Source of the DNA: a virus
Length of the DNA stretch: 32,616 bases
Reading direction: 5' to 3' (one strand)
Virus record (IMG/VR): IMGVR_UViG_3300027917_000113
Coordinates: 1-32,616 of that record
Shown: in pieces, positions 9,149 to 17,386 of the stretch
How the letters are laid out: every line of letters begins with the position of its first letter
How positions within the stretch are numbered: the first letter of the stretch is position 1
Translations under genes and position numbers: made by a program
The notes under the pieces: generated by a model
The model's input: only the letters and a program-made list of their open reading frames with translations
What the model was told of the DNA's origin: nothing
Databases searched by the model: none

Positions 9149-9544
9149 ATGGCTATTTGGCGTTGGATTTTAGCGTTACTTTATACTTTCTTGTTTACAT
9201 ACGGTCTTGTTGCCTTGCTTGAACCTGGAAGCGAGATTCAGCTTGGTGCTATCGCTGGTACTGTTCTTACGCTTGTTTTATCGTATGCTCCTGGAATTGC
9301 CGGAGAGTACGAAAAGCTGACGAAAGAAATGAAACAAGTCGTAAACATTGTTTTGATGTTGATTGCTGCGATTTTGATCTTCGTATTATCTTGTGCTGGC
9401 ATGCTTGATGTAGGAATTGTTTGCACTTGGAACGGAGCGTTGAGCCTTCTTGGTTTGTTGATTTCCGGCCTAATCGCAAATCAAAGCATTTATGGTGCGA
9501 ACAAGTACATTGCTGAAAAAGTAGGCGCTAGAGTTTACGGATAA
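9149..9544 (+). CDS. Holin-like membrane protein
   Basis: 131 residues with a perfect AAGGAGG site (9138-9144). Hydrophobic segments occur at about residues 4-24, 30-48, 63-84 and 88-110, suggesting three to four membrane helices, with a short polar loop (EYEKLTKEMK) in the middle. Small multi-helix proteins directly upstream of a phage lysozyme are normally holins, which open the membrane on a timer. No family-specific motif was recognised, so the call rests on topology and position. Confidence 0.65.
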   Translation: MAIWRWILALLYTFLFTYGLVALLEPGSEIQLGAIAGTVLTLVLSYAPGIAGEYEKLTKEMKQVVNIVLMLIAAILIFVLSCAGMLDVGIVCTWNGALSLLGLLISGLIANQSIYGANKYIAEKVGARVYG

Positions 9545-9566
9545 TTAAGATTTATATGGTCATATA

Positions 9567-9591
9567 GGAGTCGGGTTTATTGCCCGACTCC
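9567..9591 (+). promoter_or_regulatory. 9-bp hairpin just before the endolysin RBS
   Basis: GGAGTCGGG (9567-9575) pairs perfectly with CCCGACTCC (9583-9591) around a 7-nt loop, TTTATTG. The endolysin ribosome site AAAGGA follows directly and its ATG is at 9604. There is no U-run right after the stem (a TTTTT lies five bases on), so it is not a classic terminator. It may set mRNA ends, stability or partial termination. It is one of a set of similar hairpins in this genome. Confidence 0.7.
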
Positions 9592-9603
9592 AAAGGATTT
9601 TTC

Positions 9604-10605
9604 ATGAACACTCTTGCAGAATCAAGTATTCATCTTCGACAACCAAAAGATTTTGGTAGATATATTGAAGTTCCTGTAATTGGTACACTTCTTGATGCAG
9701 TTCGTCGAACTTATTCTGCACTTGTTCTTGATTATGCAGAAGGTCTTGATCTAAATCAGTGGCGACCTGGACTGAATATAAAATCTGCTAAACAACAAGG
9801 AATGCGATTTATATTCACAAAAGCAACCGAAGGAACCCACTTTTACGACCCAACCTATGAGGATTATCGAGACCAAACGAAAGCAGTATATCTACCGTTT
9901 GGAGCTTTTCATTATCTGCGTCTCAATGCCGATCCGTATGAGCAAGCGAAATGGTTTTATGACCATGTTGGCGATGACATAGATCTTTTGCCAATTCTTG
10001 ACGTAGAAAAATACAATAATCAAGGAATAATGTCTCAAGCTGAAGCTGCTGTTCACATATTGGCTACCCTAGAAGCAATTCGTGAACTGTTTGGCAGAGA
10101 CGTTATGATCTACACTAACCGAGACTCTTGGACCGTATTGACCGGAAATGCCTCGTTTATTGCAGATTTTCCATTGTGGGTTGCAAATTGGACCAATGCA
10201 TCGCAACCAACATTGCCAATCGGGGCTACAGACTGGGTATTCTGGCAGTATACGAATTCATATTCAATTGAAGGCGCTCCTCATGCCGGTTATGATGCAA
10301 ATAGATTTCATGGAAATGAAGGGGCATTTGAGGATTATGTAAAATCACTAAATGGCGAACCATCTCCATGCGAATGTTGTGAAGAACTAAGGCAACGAAT
10401 AGAAATTTTGGAGCTAGAAATAGAGAAATTGGAAAATTCAGTTGATAAAAATGCCAGTGAGATATTTGCTCTTAAAGAACGAGTTACTGAAGTTGAAGTA
10501 TCAGATAAGGAACAAAACGAGAAACTTAAGGAATATCTCGAAAGACTTAAAAAATTGGAAGCTCGAGACGCCGCAGTAGCAGAAGTTTATTGCGAAGAAA
10601 GTTGA
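9604..10605 (+). CDS. Endolysin, GH25 muramidase with coiled-coil tail
   Basis: 333 residues. Cleaves the MurNAc-GlcNAc bond of peptidoglycan (GH25 family). Motifs: LDLNQW with D49, FTKATEG (71-77), GAFHYLR (100-106), the catalytic ILDVEK with D133 and E135, then IYTN, LWVANW, FWQYTNSY and DANRFHG at the end of the barrel (~245). ATG 9604 is chosen because AAAGGA precedes it; the upstream TTG lies inside the hairpin loop. Two oddities: a ~45-residue N-terminal extension, and a C-terminus with a CECC cluster (~256-259) followed by a ~70-residue coiled coil instead of a familiar cell-wall-binding repeat. Confidence 0.9.
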   Translation: MNTLAESSIHLRQPKDFGRYIEVPVIGTLLDAVRRTYSALVLDYAEGLDLNQWRPGLNIKSAKQQGMRFIFTKATEGTHFYDPTYEDYRDQTKAVYLPFGAFHYLRLNADPYEQAKWFYDHVGDDIDLLPILDVEKYNNQGIMSQAEAAVHILATLEAIRELFGRDVMIYTNRDSWTVLTGNASFIADFPLWVANWTNASQPTLPIGATDWVFWQYTNSYSIEGAPHAGYDANRFHGNEGAFEDYVKSLNGEPSPCECCEELRQRIEILELEIEKLENSVDKNASEIFALKERVTEVEVSDKEQNEKLKEYLERLKKLEARDAAVAEVYCEES

Positions 10606-10616
10606 ATTTTGCACCC

Positions 10617-10645
10617 TTGCGCTTTGACCTACCTTACTTTATAAT
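10617..10645 (+). promoter_or_regulatory. Promoter P1 for the replication module
   Basis: TATAAT at 10640-10645 with TTGCGC at 10617-10622, spacer 17. GACC begins at 10626, exactly 14 bases before the -10 box, as in the promoters at 23188 and 28034. It lies in the 144-base gap between the endolysin and helicase genes, just ahead of two hairpins. A sigma70-type promoter read from sequence only. Confidence 0.65.
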
Positions 10646-10652
10646 TACCGCA

Positions 10653-10677
10653 GGTTAGGGGCTATTTACCCCGAGCC
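10653..10677 (+). promoter_or_regulatory. Leader hairpin downstream of P1
   Basis: GGTTAGGGG (10653-10661) pairs with CCCCGAGCC (10669-10677) around the 7-nt loop CTATTTA, with one A/G mismatch and one G-U. It starts eight bases after the -10 box of P1, so it would sit at the 5' end of the transcript, where it could protect the mRNA. Confidence 0.55.
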
Positions 10678-10691
10678 TCCTTCATATAAAT

Positions 10692-10725
10692 GGAGAGTGG
10701 TGTGTTCCCCCGCACATCACTCTCC
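10692..10725 (+). promoter_or_regulatory. 13-bp leader hairpin before the helicase start
   Basis: GGAGAGTGGTGTG (10692-10704) pairs with CACATCACTCTCC (10713-10725), 13 pairs with one G-U, loop TTCCCCCG. It covers the first codons of the longer possible reading frame from ATG 10690, which has no ribosome site, and argues that this stretch is 5' untranslated leader. Confidence 0.65.
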
Positions 10726-10749
10726 GATGCACTTGAGGAAAGAGGTCAT

Positions 10750-12738
10750 ATGGACTGGGAGGATCGAACAAGTGTACTGAAGGCATTAGTCCTTCTTTAT
10801 TCTCTGCAAACAGAACAGGAAAAATCTAATCACAACACAGTAGAAGATAATGACGTCGGCTTCAATGCAATAGACGCACCATTTTTGACTTCTGTTGCTG
10901 AGCAAATGCTAGTTCGAAAAAGGGGTATTTCTAGTAAACAATTCACACTAGTCAAGACAAAACTCAGAAAATATCAACGACAAATTCTGTCATTCGGAAT
11001 TCGTAACGTTACTTTGCCGGAGACAGCGGTGGTATATGTTTCAAAAGATGAACGTGAGAAGTATGACGGAGTTATTTCTACGGATGGAGCAAAGTTATTG
11101 TTTCATCCGTATATTTATCCATCTAAACAAGTGAAATCTATAGGATTTACTTGGGGTCAAGATGGTAACGGATGCTGGGAAGCTCCATTAAGTTTATCTA
11201 AATATGAGCAATTATTAGAAGTATTTGACGATTATGTAATTGATGAAACCATTACAAAATGGATTGAGGAATTAGAACGTCCACCTGAATTGAGCGAATT
11301 AATTACAGATAGCAAACTTCTGGCATTTCAACGAGAAGCAGTTGGGTTCATGATAAAAGAGCCACAACGAGGATTGCTAGGATTAGCTCCCGGACTTGGC
11401 AAAACACCGGTCAGCGTATTAGCCATGAAAGAATTAGGTGGACGAACTTTGGTCATTTGTCCGTATTCACTGTTATATAACTGGAAACGTGAAATCGAAA
11501 TGTGGGCAGATGAAAATGCTGAAATATGGCATGGGTGGATTGGACGAAACCAGGCAAATTGGGTCATAACAAATTACGAAACTGCATTGAATTATATGGT
11601 AAGTTTCGACATCAAGAAATATACAAAAGACGGTAAGCAAAAGGTCAAACGGGTTAACTGGCGACCAAATGCGCAGTATAATTTTGACAATTTGATTGTA
11701 GACGAATCCGTCCTAATTAAAAATCGCTATGCGCAACGATCACGAGCAGTTTATACACTCGCAAATAAATTGAAGCAGATTAAGCGAGTATATCTTCTTA
11801 GTGGTAGTCCAACTACAAAATTTCTTGACGATATGTGGCATCAATTCCATGTACTAGATCCAGAGAGATTTTCTTCATACTGGAAATTTGTTGAAGAATA
11901 TTGTGTTACAGAAGAAAATTATTGGGGAACAGCAATTGTCGCAAATCAAAAAGACGCACCTACAAGACTGAAGCAACAACAAAGAGATATTTATTTTGCT
12001 AGAACACAAGATCAAGTATTGGATTTACCTGATTGGCTATTTGATACTTATGAAGTTCCAATGGATCCGAAGCAAGCTGTTTTATATAAGGATATGCAGG
12101 ACAATTTTGTTGCTAGACTACCTGACGGAAATACGGTCGTAGCACCAAATATTCTTTCACAGATGACTAGACTTATTCAGCTTGCAAGTGATCCGCAATT
12201 ACTTGGAGGACCTAGCATTTCGCCTAAGACTGCTACTGCAATTGATCTCATGGAGTTCGAACAGTTTCCGGTAATCTTTTGGACTAATTTTGTCTCAACA
12301 GCAGAACATTTGCATGAAATGTTGACGGATAGAGGTCTAAAATCAGGATTGCTCATTGGAAAAACCAAAGACACTACCAGAGATATGTTTGTTCAGAAAT
12401 TCCAACGTAATGCGCTTGATGCAATAGTAGCACATCCTGGAGTAGGTAAATTTGGTCTTACTCTGACCGCAGCTAGAACAGCAATTTATGTTGAGCGCTC
12501 ATACGATGGTGATAATTATTATCAAAGTTTGCATAGAGTACGACGATTCGGAACAACCCATTCGCCGCATGTCATAATTTTGCTGTCAAATATAGTTGAG
12601 CAATTAAAGCTTCATGACGAGATAGAAATAAATGAAAAGCCTACAATTGATCATGTAATTCACAAAGTTCTTGGATTTAAGCGTGAAAATAGCATTCAGA
12701 TAACCACAGGACTAATTCGTGAAACATTAGGAGTGTAG
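10750..12738 (+). CDS. SNF2-type DNA helicase/translocase
   Basis: 662 residues from ATG 10750, chosen because AAAGAGG precedes it; the in-frame ATG 10690 lies in a leader hairpin without a site. Superfamily 2 motor: Walker A GLAPGLGKT (211-219), motif Ia-like LVICPYSLLYNWKRE, motif II VDES (317-320, a variant of DEAH), motif III SGSPT (351-355) and motif VI QSLHRVRRFG (~592-601), the SNF2 form. The N-terminal 180 residues include a HARP/SMARCAL1-like region ('FGFTWGQDG..CWEAPLS'-type). Uses ATP to move on or remodel dsDNA or forks. First gene of the replication operon, followed after one base by a nuclease. Confidence 0.88.
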   Translation: MDWEDRTSVLKALVLLYSLQTEQEKSNHNTVEDNDVGFNAIDAPFLTSVAEQMLVRKRGISSKQFTLVKTKLRKYQRQILSFGIRNVTLPETAVVYVSKDEREKYDGVISTDGAKLLFHPYIYPSKQVKSIGFTWGQDGNGCWEAPLSLSKYEQLLEVFDDYVIDETITKWIEELERPPELSELITDSKLLAFQREAVGFMIKEPQRGLLGLAPGLGKTPVSVLAMKELGGRTLVICPYSLLYNWKREIEMWADENAEIWHGWIGRNQANWVITNYETALNYMVSFDIKKYTKDGKQKVKRVNWRPNAQYNFDNLIVDESVLIKNRYAQRSRAVYTLANKLKQIKRVYLLSGSPTTKFLDDMWHQFHVLDPERFSSYWKFVEEYCVTEENYWGTAIVANQKDAPTRLKQQQRDIYFARTQDQVLDLPDWLFDTYEVPMDPKQAVLYKDMQDNFVARLPDGNTVVAPNILSQMTRLIQLASDPQLLGGPSISPKTATAIDLMEFEQFPVIFWTNFVSTAEHLHEMLTDRGLKSGLLIGKTKDTTRDMFVQKFQRNALDAIVAHPGVGKFGLTLTAARTAIYVERSYDGDNYYQSLHRVRRFGTTHSPHVIILLSNIVEQLKLHDEIEINEKPTIDHVIHKVLGFKRENSIQITTGLIRETLGV

Positions 12739-12739
12739 C

Positions 12740-13591
12740 ATGGAAGAAGTGTTTGAGCGGAAATTATCTTATACCAGTCTGGCAACTTTTCGTCGTTGTA
12801 AAATGAGATATAAATGGAAGTATATTGACGATTATGCACCGCCTTCATCCATCAATCAAGCTATGGGTGGTGTTGGACACGCTGGTTTAGGAGCGTGGTA
12901 CACTTCTCTTGCTGACGAGCTGTCTACCGAAGAAGCTAAAGAAGCTGCATTTCAGGCAGCTGATCTAAAACTATCAGAATATGAGCGGGAACTCGGAAAC
13001 GAATTACCTGACACGTGGGATAACGCTTCACTCATCCTCGACCGTTATTTTGACTGGTCTTTAGGAAATGACTCTTTTGTAGCGCATGAAATTGAGCACA
13101 AGTTTGAACTTCGCATCGACGATTTTGTTATTATAGGATACATTGACGGAATTGTTGAACTAGAGCGAGATGGTTCACTGTGGATTTTAGAGCACAAATT
13201 CACAAAACAAGTACGAACAAAGCATTTGGAAATTGACCCACAAATAAGTCTTTACATGCTGGCTGCTCGAGCAACTGGATTCGATGTGCGAGGTGCTTAC
13301 TACAATGTGGTCAGAACAACCATTACAGGCAAAGCAGAAAAAGAGCCAGTAGTTCGTATGCCAGTTTATCGAAACAATGAAGGTTTAGAACAAGTTGTTC
13401 GTGAATTGATTTGGCAAATGAACGAGATACGAGCATTTCATGCGCAGAACGGTGAAAATGCGTACAGAAATGAAACTATGGATTGTAGCTGGGATTGTGG
13501 ATTCTTCAACGCATGCCTCTGCATGAATGATGACGGAAATCCTAAACCGGCATTACGAATGATTCCGTTGAGAGACCGTATAGGAGAGTAA
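12740..13591 (+). CDS. Cas4/RecB-like PD-(D/E)XK nuclease with Fe-S cysteines
   Basis: 283 residues. RecB-family exonuclease motifs in order: C20 after LSYTSLATFRRC, H47 in GGVGHAGLG, D136 in GYIDGIVEL, E151-x-K153 in WILEHKF, and Q168 in QISLYML. Four cysteines near the C-terminus (C249, C253, C259, C261), with C20, resemble the 4Fe-4S arrangement of Cas4 and AddB. Expected to resect DNA ends. GGAG lies six bases before its ATG, one base after the helicase stop. With the next two genes it forms a resection-annealing set. No CRISPR array is in the window, so a CRISPR role is not suggested. Confidence 0.85.
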   Translation: MEEVFERKLSYTSLATFRRCKMRYKWKYIDDYAPPSSINQAMGGVGHAGLGAWYTSLADELSTEEAKEAAFQAADLKLSEYERELGNELPDTWDNASLILDRYFDWSLGNDSFVAHEIEHKFELRIDDFVIIGYIDGIVELERDGSLWILEHKFTKQVRTKHLEIDPQISLYMLAARATGFDVRGAYYNVVRTTITGKAEKEPVVRMPVYRNNEGLEQVVRELIWQMNEIRAFHAQNGENAYRNETMDCSWDCGFFNACLCMNDDGNPKPALRMIPLRDRIGE

Positions 13592-13592
13592 T

Positions 13593-14393
13593 ATGTCAGA
13601 TATTGAAACTGTAAATATTCCGGACGATATTCCTAAGCTGATCGACATAGCTAAGGAATTTGGTGTAGAACTTGAAGAACATGAAGGCTTTTTCAATCTA
13701 GAGCAAGTAAAATTCCTGATATACGGAGAAAGTGGAGCAGGAAAAACAGTGTTTAGCTCTTCATGGCCTGATTGCGTATTCCTGGATATCGACAAAGGTA
13801 TGTCATCGGTAACTAGGCGAGTTGCAAGAATTCCTATATCTGCAACGAAACAGCAAACAGCTTGGGACGCAATGACTCGTGCAATTGCATATTTGGAAAG
13901 TGGACAGCATAATTTCAAAACAGTTGTTGTAGATTCTTTAAACGAGATGCAAGCCATTGCAATGGACGATATACTCGAAAATTTTCCCGAAATTCGTAGA
14001 CCGTATAACAGATTGGCGAGCAAAGGCGATTATGGAATGATGTTATTTGATTTCGACCATGCTCTGCGAAGGCTGAAAGCTCTACCAATGCATGTCGTAT
14101 TTGTTTGTCAAGTTGCATCTAGAGAGTATGAAACAGACGTTATTCAACCGCAATTGACTGGAAAAAATACTCCAAGAACTGTTGCGAGGATGATGGACGT
14201 TATCGGCTATCTATACAAACAAGAAGGAGGTGACGAAGAAACATCAGGCGATAAAAGTGTTCGTATAATGATTTTTGATGCAGTTAATCATGTTACAAAA
14301 GATCGTAGTGGATTACTGCCAATGAGGGTGCAAAATCCTGTATTCGCTACACTATACGAACATTGGCAAACACAATTTGATCCAACAGAATAG
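13593..14393 (+). CDS. Sak4-like RecA-fold ATPase (AAA_24 type)
   Basis: 266 residues. Walker A is GESGAGKT (45-52). A Walker B-like VVVDSLNEM lies near residue 112, and a VVFVCQVASRE segment follows at ~165, where the RecA core has its sensor. Length and motif spacing fit the phage Sak4/AAA_24 group, small RecA-like proteins that help annealing and recombination and are usually encoded beside an SSB, as here. No DnaB-type or lid features were seen. AGGAGA precedes its ATG. Confidence 0.78.
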   Translation: MSDIETVNIPDDIPKLIDIAKEFGVELEEHEGFFNLEQVKFLIYGESGAGKTVFSSSWPDCVFLDIDKGMSSVTRRVARIPISATKQQTAWDAMTRAIAYLESGQHNFKTVVVDSLNEMQAIAMDDILENFPEIRRPYNRLASKGDYGMMLFDFDHALRRLKALPMHVVFVCQVASREYETDVIQPQLTGKNTPRTVARMMDVIGYLYKQEGGDEETSGDKSVRIMIFDAVNHVTKDRSGLLPMRVQNPVFATLYEHWQTQFDPTE

Positions 14394-14402
14394 GAGAAAT
14401 AA

Positions 14403-14870
14403 ATGTCAACTGAAATAGATCTCGATCGAACTTCCGGCTTGGTGAGTCTTGGCACTCACACATTCCAGGTTACTGAACGGTCAACCGAACAGGTTGGCGA
14501 TGCAGGTCCTTATTGGAGATTGATTTGCAAGGTGATCAGTCCAGGTGACGACCAGGGTAAAGAAGTTATGTATCAGCTGAGCTTATCGCCGCAATCTCGA
14601 TTCAGAATAGACTCGTTCCTTGACGGTATCGGCGCTCCTCGCAAAGGCAAAGGGACTCTGGCTCAGTTTATTGGAAAGAAATTTCGTGCAAGTATTGAGC
14701 ATGCTCCGTACCAGGGTCAGCTTCGAGCGAACATTGCAACCGTCATTCCAGCTGAGGATTTGCAACAGTCATTCGACGACTTGGCGTCAGAACCTGACAA
14801 TCCAGATGCTGAACTGCCTGCGGATGTTCTTCCTCAAGAAGAAGAAGCGCCCAAGCGAAAACGCTTCTAA
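14403..14870 (+). CDS. SSB-like protein (DUF669-type)
   Basis: 155 residues. The first ~115 form a beta-rich fold with a conserved YWRLICKVISPG segment and 'L..FIGKKFRASIEH', as in DUF669 phage proteins, which are single-strand DNA-binding-like. The tail is acidic (ADVLPQEEE) but ends in a basic KRKRF, unlike the DDDIPF tip of bacterial SSBs. AGGAGA is seven bases before its ATG. Sits directly after the Sak4-like gene, its typical partner. Binding to ssDNA is inferred. Confidence 0.72.
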   Translation: MSTEIDLDRTSGLVSLGTHTFQVTERSTEQVGDAGPYWRLICKVISPGDDQGKEVMYQLSLSPQSRFRIDSFLDGIGAPRKGKGTLAQFIGKKFRASIEHAPYQGQLRANIATVIPAEDLQQSFDDLASEPDNPDAELPADVLPQEEEAPKRKRF

Positions 14871-14876
14871 TTGAAT

Positions 14877-15296
14877 ATGGCGACGGATAAAAGGGGAGAA
14901 AATGCTCTCCCCTTAGTTTCGCCTTTTTCGCTTATAGCTCTTGATGTAGGCGAGATAACTGGTATAGCCGTTTTGACTTTTGAAACGGGCTATGCTGATT
15001 TACGTTGCGCTTCCACTAAGTATTCCCTCCAGATACTTCCACTATTAGCACTACTTCGACCTGACGTAATTATTCTAGAAAGAATTCCTGTTAATCATTC
15101 GTTAGAATATGAGGCAGAAATAACTTATAAAAATATAGCGCGAAAAGCTTTTCTAGTTTCTCCAGGAGACTGGAAACCGGTCATGAAAAATAGAAAATGG
15201 AAAAGTCCTCAAGCTTCAAATCAACATGAGCAAGACGCTGTTGACATGATACGATATTATCTATTCATAACGCAGAAGGAGGACTTTAGGCTATGA
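14877..15296 (+). CDS. RuvC-like Holliday junction nuclease
   Basis: 139 residues. RNase H-fold signature: IALDVGEITG (D23), VIILERIP (E68) and HEQDAVDMIRY (H117, D120, D123), the RuvC-type catalytic set. Would resolve branched DNA. The start is uncertain: ATG 14877 (or TTG 14871) has no ribosome site, and an 8-bp hairpin lies in codons 5-13, before the first conserved residues at codon 19. No ATG, GTG or TTG in frame follows the hairpin before the fold begins. Translation may be coupled to the SSB gene, whose stop is at 14870. The end overlaps the next start by ATGA. Confidence 0.8.
   Translation: MATDKRGENALPLVSPFSLIALDVGEITGIAVLTFETGYADLRCASTKYSLQILPLLALLRPDVIILERIPVNHSLEYEAEITYKNIARKAFLVSPGDWKPVMKNRKWKSPQASNQHEQDAVDMIRYYLFITQKEDFRL
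14891..14914 (+). promoter_or_regulatory. 8-bp hairpin at the start of the RuvC-like gene
   Basis: AAGGGGAG (14891-14898) pairs perfectly with CTCCCCTT (14907-14914) around AAAATGCT. A pyrimidine-rich stretch with TTTTT follows 14 bases later. It lies between the SSB stop and the first conserved RuvC residues, so it may control translation or stability. Confidence 0.6.
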
Positions 15297-16084
15297 AAGT
15301 AGCCATTCTTGGAACTGGTCCATCAGCAGCATACGTCGTAGCTGCTTGCAATAAATTTGAAGTTGAACATAAAGTTATTTCAAATGCATTTCCACCAAAA
15401 ACATATTCCGGTGCATTTTGGCCGAGACTGAATCCAACAAATTTGACTCTGCCTATGAAGCAAGTCTACATCTACTCAGTTGGAACGGCAGAAGGTTATT
15501 TGCGAAAACAATGGGGAGACGATTTTAGAAAAGAATGGCTGGATACTTGCTCTTTTCCAACAGAGTCAAAAAGTGAATTGGCGTATGATCCATATTCATT
15601 ATTTCAGATTCTTTGGAAAGACGTAAATATAAGTTTAGTGCATGATCTTAGCGATCGTGAAATACGAAAATTAGCTATGAAGTATGACATAGTCTTTATG
15701 ACGTTCCCTACCGAGAAAAGTAAGCGAAGTCAAAAAGATTACATTATTCAGTATCCAATTACTTCATTTCCTATGAATAATTCTGAGACATATCAGTATT
15801 GTGTTTACAGTGGAAGAGACGCAGAAAATGCAGTACGAATGTCTAATTTGTTTGGATTTTTGCATACCGAATATTCAAAAGACCATATTGTAAATGCAGA
15901 TTTATTAGACGGGGGAACGGTTCAATGGGTTCGCGACACGTATCCAGACACACCCGAATGGGATGCATTTGACGTACCCGCTGACAATGTGGTTTTAGTT
16001 GGTCGTTGGGCGCAATGGAAACGAAAAGTTCTTGCGCACAATGCCTACGAAACAACTATGGCTGTCTTAAAGGAATTGACGTAA
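15293..16084 (+). CDS. FAD/NAD(P)-binding Rossmann-fold protein
   Basis: 263 residues. A dinucleotide-binding motif opens the protein: VAILGTGPSAAYVVAAC (GxGxSAA, residues 5-14). The C-terminal NVVLVGRWAQWKRKVLAHNAY resembles the FAD-contacting end of amine-oxidase/UDP-galactopyranose-mutase-type flavoproteins, where a G-R-x-x-x-W-K segment is followed by a helix. It is shorter than most such oxidoreductases (usually 350+), so the substrate domain is reduced. AAGGAGG lies ten bases before the ATG. Neighbours are MazG-HAD, DUF1599-like and ThyX genes, suggesting a step in nucleotide or base metabolism. Substrate unknown. Confidence 0.65.
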   Translation: MKVAILGTGPSAAYVVAACNKFEVEHKVISNAFPPKTYSGAFWPRLNPTNLTLPMKQVYIYSVGTAEGYLRKQWGDDFRKEWLDTCSFPTESKSELAYDPYSLFQILWKDVNISLVHDLSDREIRKLAMKYDIVFMTFPTEKSKRSQKDYIIQYPITSFPMNNSETYQYCVYSGRDAENAVRMSNLFGFLHTEYSKDHIVNADLLDGGTVQWVRDTYPDTPEWDAFDVPADNVVLVGRWAQWKRKVLAHNAYETTMAVLKELT

Positions 16085-17040
16085 TGCCAACATTTCACGA
16101 AATTTTCCAAGAGCAAAAAGATTATAACGAAGCTATTCGCAGTCAAAATCCTGAATGGCGTTTGCATAGACACGAATGGGCTGAGACGTATCTTCTTGGA
16201 CTGGTGAGCGAGATCGACGATATTTTGGACAGTCTAAAATGGAAACGTCATCGAAAAGGTGAAGACCCTAGACCTCTTCAGTCAAATTTGAGTAATGACC
16301 TTGCTGATCTCACAAAATATGTTCTATCTTTATGGGAATTATTTGGATTTCCAGCAGATTCTGTTCTGTATTCTGTTCACAATAAAACTCAGGTAATGCA
16401 AGAGCTGTTTCGCCAAGAATTCGAAGAAATACCTACTGACCGTTTAGTTGTCATAACTGATTTGGATGGAACATTAGCTGATTGGAGAGCGTCATTTATT
16501 GATTGGGCATGGGCAATGATGAATGTTAAAATGGAACCAATTGAAGACGGAAGGAGTTCATTGCAATTAGATTCAGACCTTGCTATGAACTATCCTGACT
16601 ATTTTCGGCTGAAAGAAGAATTTGAAAGTGGAGGAAATTACTCAGCACTTAAAATATATGACGATGCTGCTACATTTCTTCATTGGCTAAAGAATGAATT
16701 TCAGGCATATTTCATAGCCCATACTGCTAGACCGTGGAACAGATATTATCGGATATGGGGAGATACGTGGAAATGGATTATGGAGCATAAGCTTCCGATC
16801 GATCAATTAAGGGTTGGTTCAGAGTCCAGAATTTTATTGGCGAGTGAAATAGGAGGTGAAAATGTTTTGATGCTGGAAGATGACCCCGGACTAATGCTTA
16901 GAGCAGCTCATAGCGGAATTCGTGTAGTTGCTCGTAAGCACCCGTACAATGACGGGATTGAACACGAAAATATAACATTCGTCGAGTCTTTACTCGACGC
17001 CAAGGAGAAAATTGAAAATGATTTTACGGCACAAAGATGA
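16084..17040 (+). CDS. MazG-like / HAD 5'-nucleotidase fusion
   Basis: 318 residues, TAATG-coupled to the gene before (ATG 16084). Residues 1-~115 resemble all-alpha NTP pyrophosphatases: ETYLLGLVSEIDDILDSLKW and NDLADLTKYVLSLW carry the acidic metal ligands (E34, E43, D46, D72, D75). Residues ~120-318 are a HAD phosphatase of the 5'(3')-deoxyribonucleotidase kind: TDLDGTLADW (D126, D128), AHTARPW (T214) and LEDDPG (D266, D267). Together they could convert a dNTP to dNMP and then to a nucleoside. Such a fusion is unusual. Its targets are not predictable from sequence. Confidence 0.75.
   Translation: MPTFHEIFQEQKDYNEAIRSQNPEWRLHRHEWAETYLLGLVSEIDDILDSLKWKRHRKGEDPRPLQSNLSNDLADLTKYVLSLWELFGFPADSVLYSVHNKTQVMQELFRQEFEEIPTDRLVVITDLDGTLADWRASFIDWAWAMMNVKMEPIEDGRSSLQLDSDLAMNYPDYFRLKEEFESGGNYSALKIYDDAATFLHWLKNEFQAYFIAHTARPWNRYYRIWGDTWKWIMEHKLPIDQLRVGSESRILLASEIGGENVLMLEDDPGLMLRAAHSGIRVVARKHPYNDGIEHENITFVESLLDAKEKIENDFTAQR
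16981..16998 (+). promoter_or_regulatory. 7-bp hairpin before the RBS of the DUF1599-like gene
   Basis: GTCGAGT (16981-16987) pairs perfectly with ACTCGAC (16992-16998) around CTTT. It lies inside the last codons of the fusion gene, three bases before AAGGAG (17002-17007), the ribosome site of the next gene. Coding sequence tolerates it, which suggests selection on the RNA. Confidence 0.55.
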
Positions 17041-17383
17041 AGGTAAGGAAAAATTACCAAGGACTGAATCAAGCGGTCCAGCAACAATAAAAACGAAAGC
17101 TTTAGATCCTCGGTCACAGCAATTCGACGAAATTGTTGCTTCTGCCAAGGAGCTTTTCTTACAGAAAAACAAGCAGTATGGCGACGCTATTGCTGAAACT
17201 GGTGTTCTCGGCGCTGTTGTTTCTATTGTTGGTTTGAACGCAAGGCTTAAGAAGATCGTTCTTGCCAGCTCAGATGCAGGCAAGTCTCAAGAAGAAGCCT
17301 TGAAGGATATCCTCAAAGATACGCTCAATTATGCTGCGATTGCTGGCATGATGATCATGGACGATAACTGGCGACCTGAGTAA
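17018..17383 (+). CDS. DUF1599/Nmad1-like protein
   Basis: 121 residues from ATG 17018 (AAGGAG ten bases upstream; TTG 17012 is an alternative). After a ~28-residue polar N-terminus comes a helical domain with LFLQKNKQYGDAI, LNARLKKIV and LKDILKDTLNYAAIAGMMI, the pattern I associate with DUF1599, described as a nucleotide-modification-associated domain. It is related in style to MazG-type helical bundles. It lies between the MazG-HAD fusion and ThyX, which fits a role in nucleotide or DNA-base modification. The family match is from memory of motifs. Confidence 0.65.
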   Translation: MILRHKDEGKEKLPRTESSGPATIKTKALDPRSQQFDEIVASAKELFLQKNKQYGDAIAETGVLGAVVSIVGLNARLKKIVLASSDAGKSQEEALKDILKDTLNYAAIAGMMIMDDNWRPE

Positions 17384-17386
17384 ATC

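Noticed and set aside
9567-9591. Hairpins as classic intrinsic terminators
   Set aside because: U-runs do not follow the stems directly and the downstream genes have no new promoter in most cases; partial termination cannot be excluded.
10690-10749. Longer helicase start at ATG 10690
   Set aside because: There is no ribosome site, and a 13-bp hairpin covers the first codons; ATG 10750 has AAAGAGG before it.
12740-13591. Cas4-like nuclease as part of a CRISPR system
   Set aside because: No array, no other cas gene; phages often carry this nuclease type for recombination.
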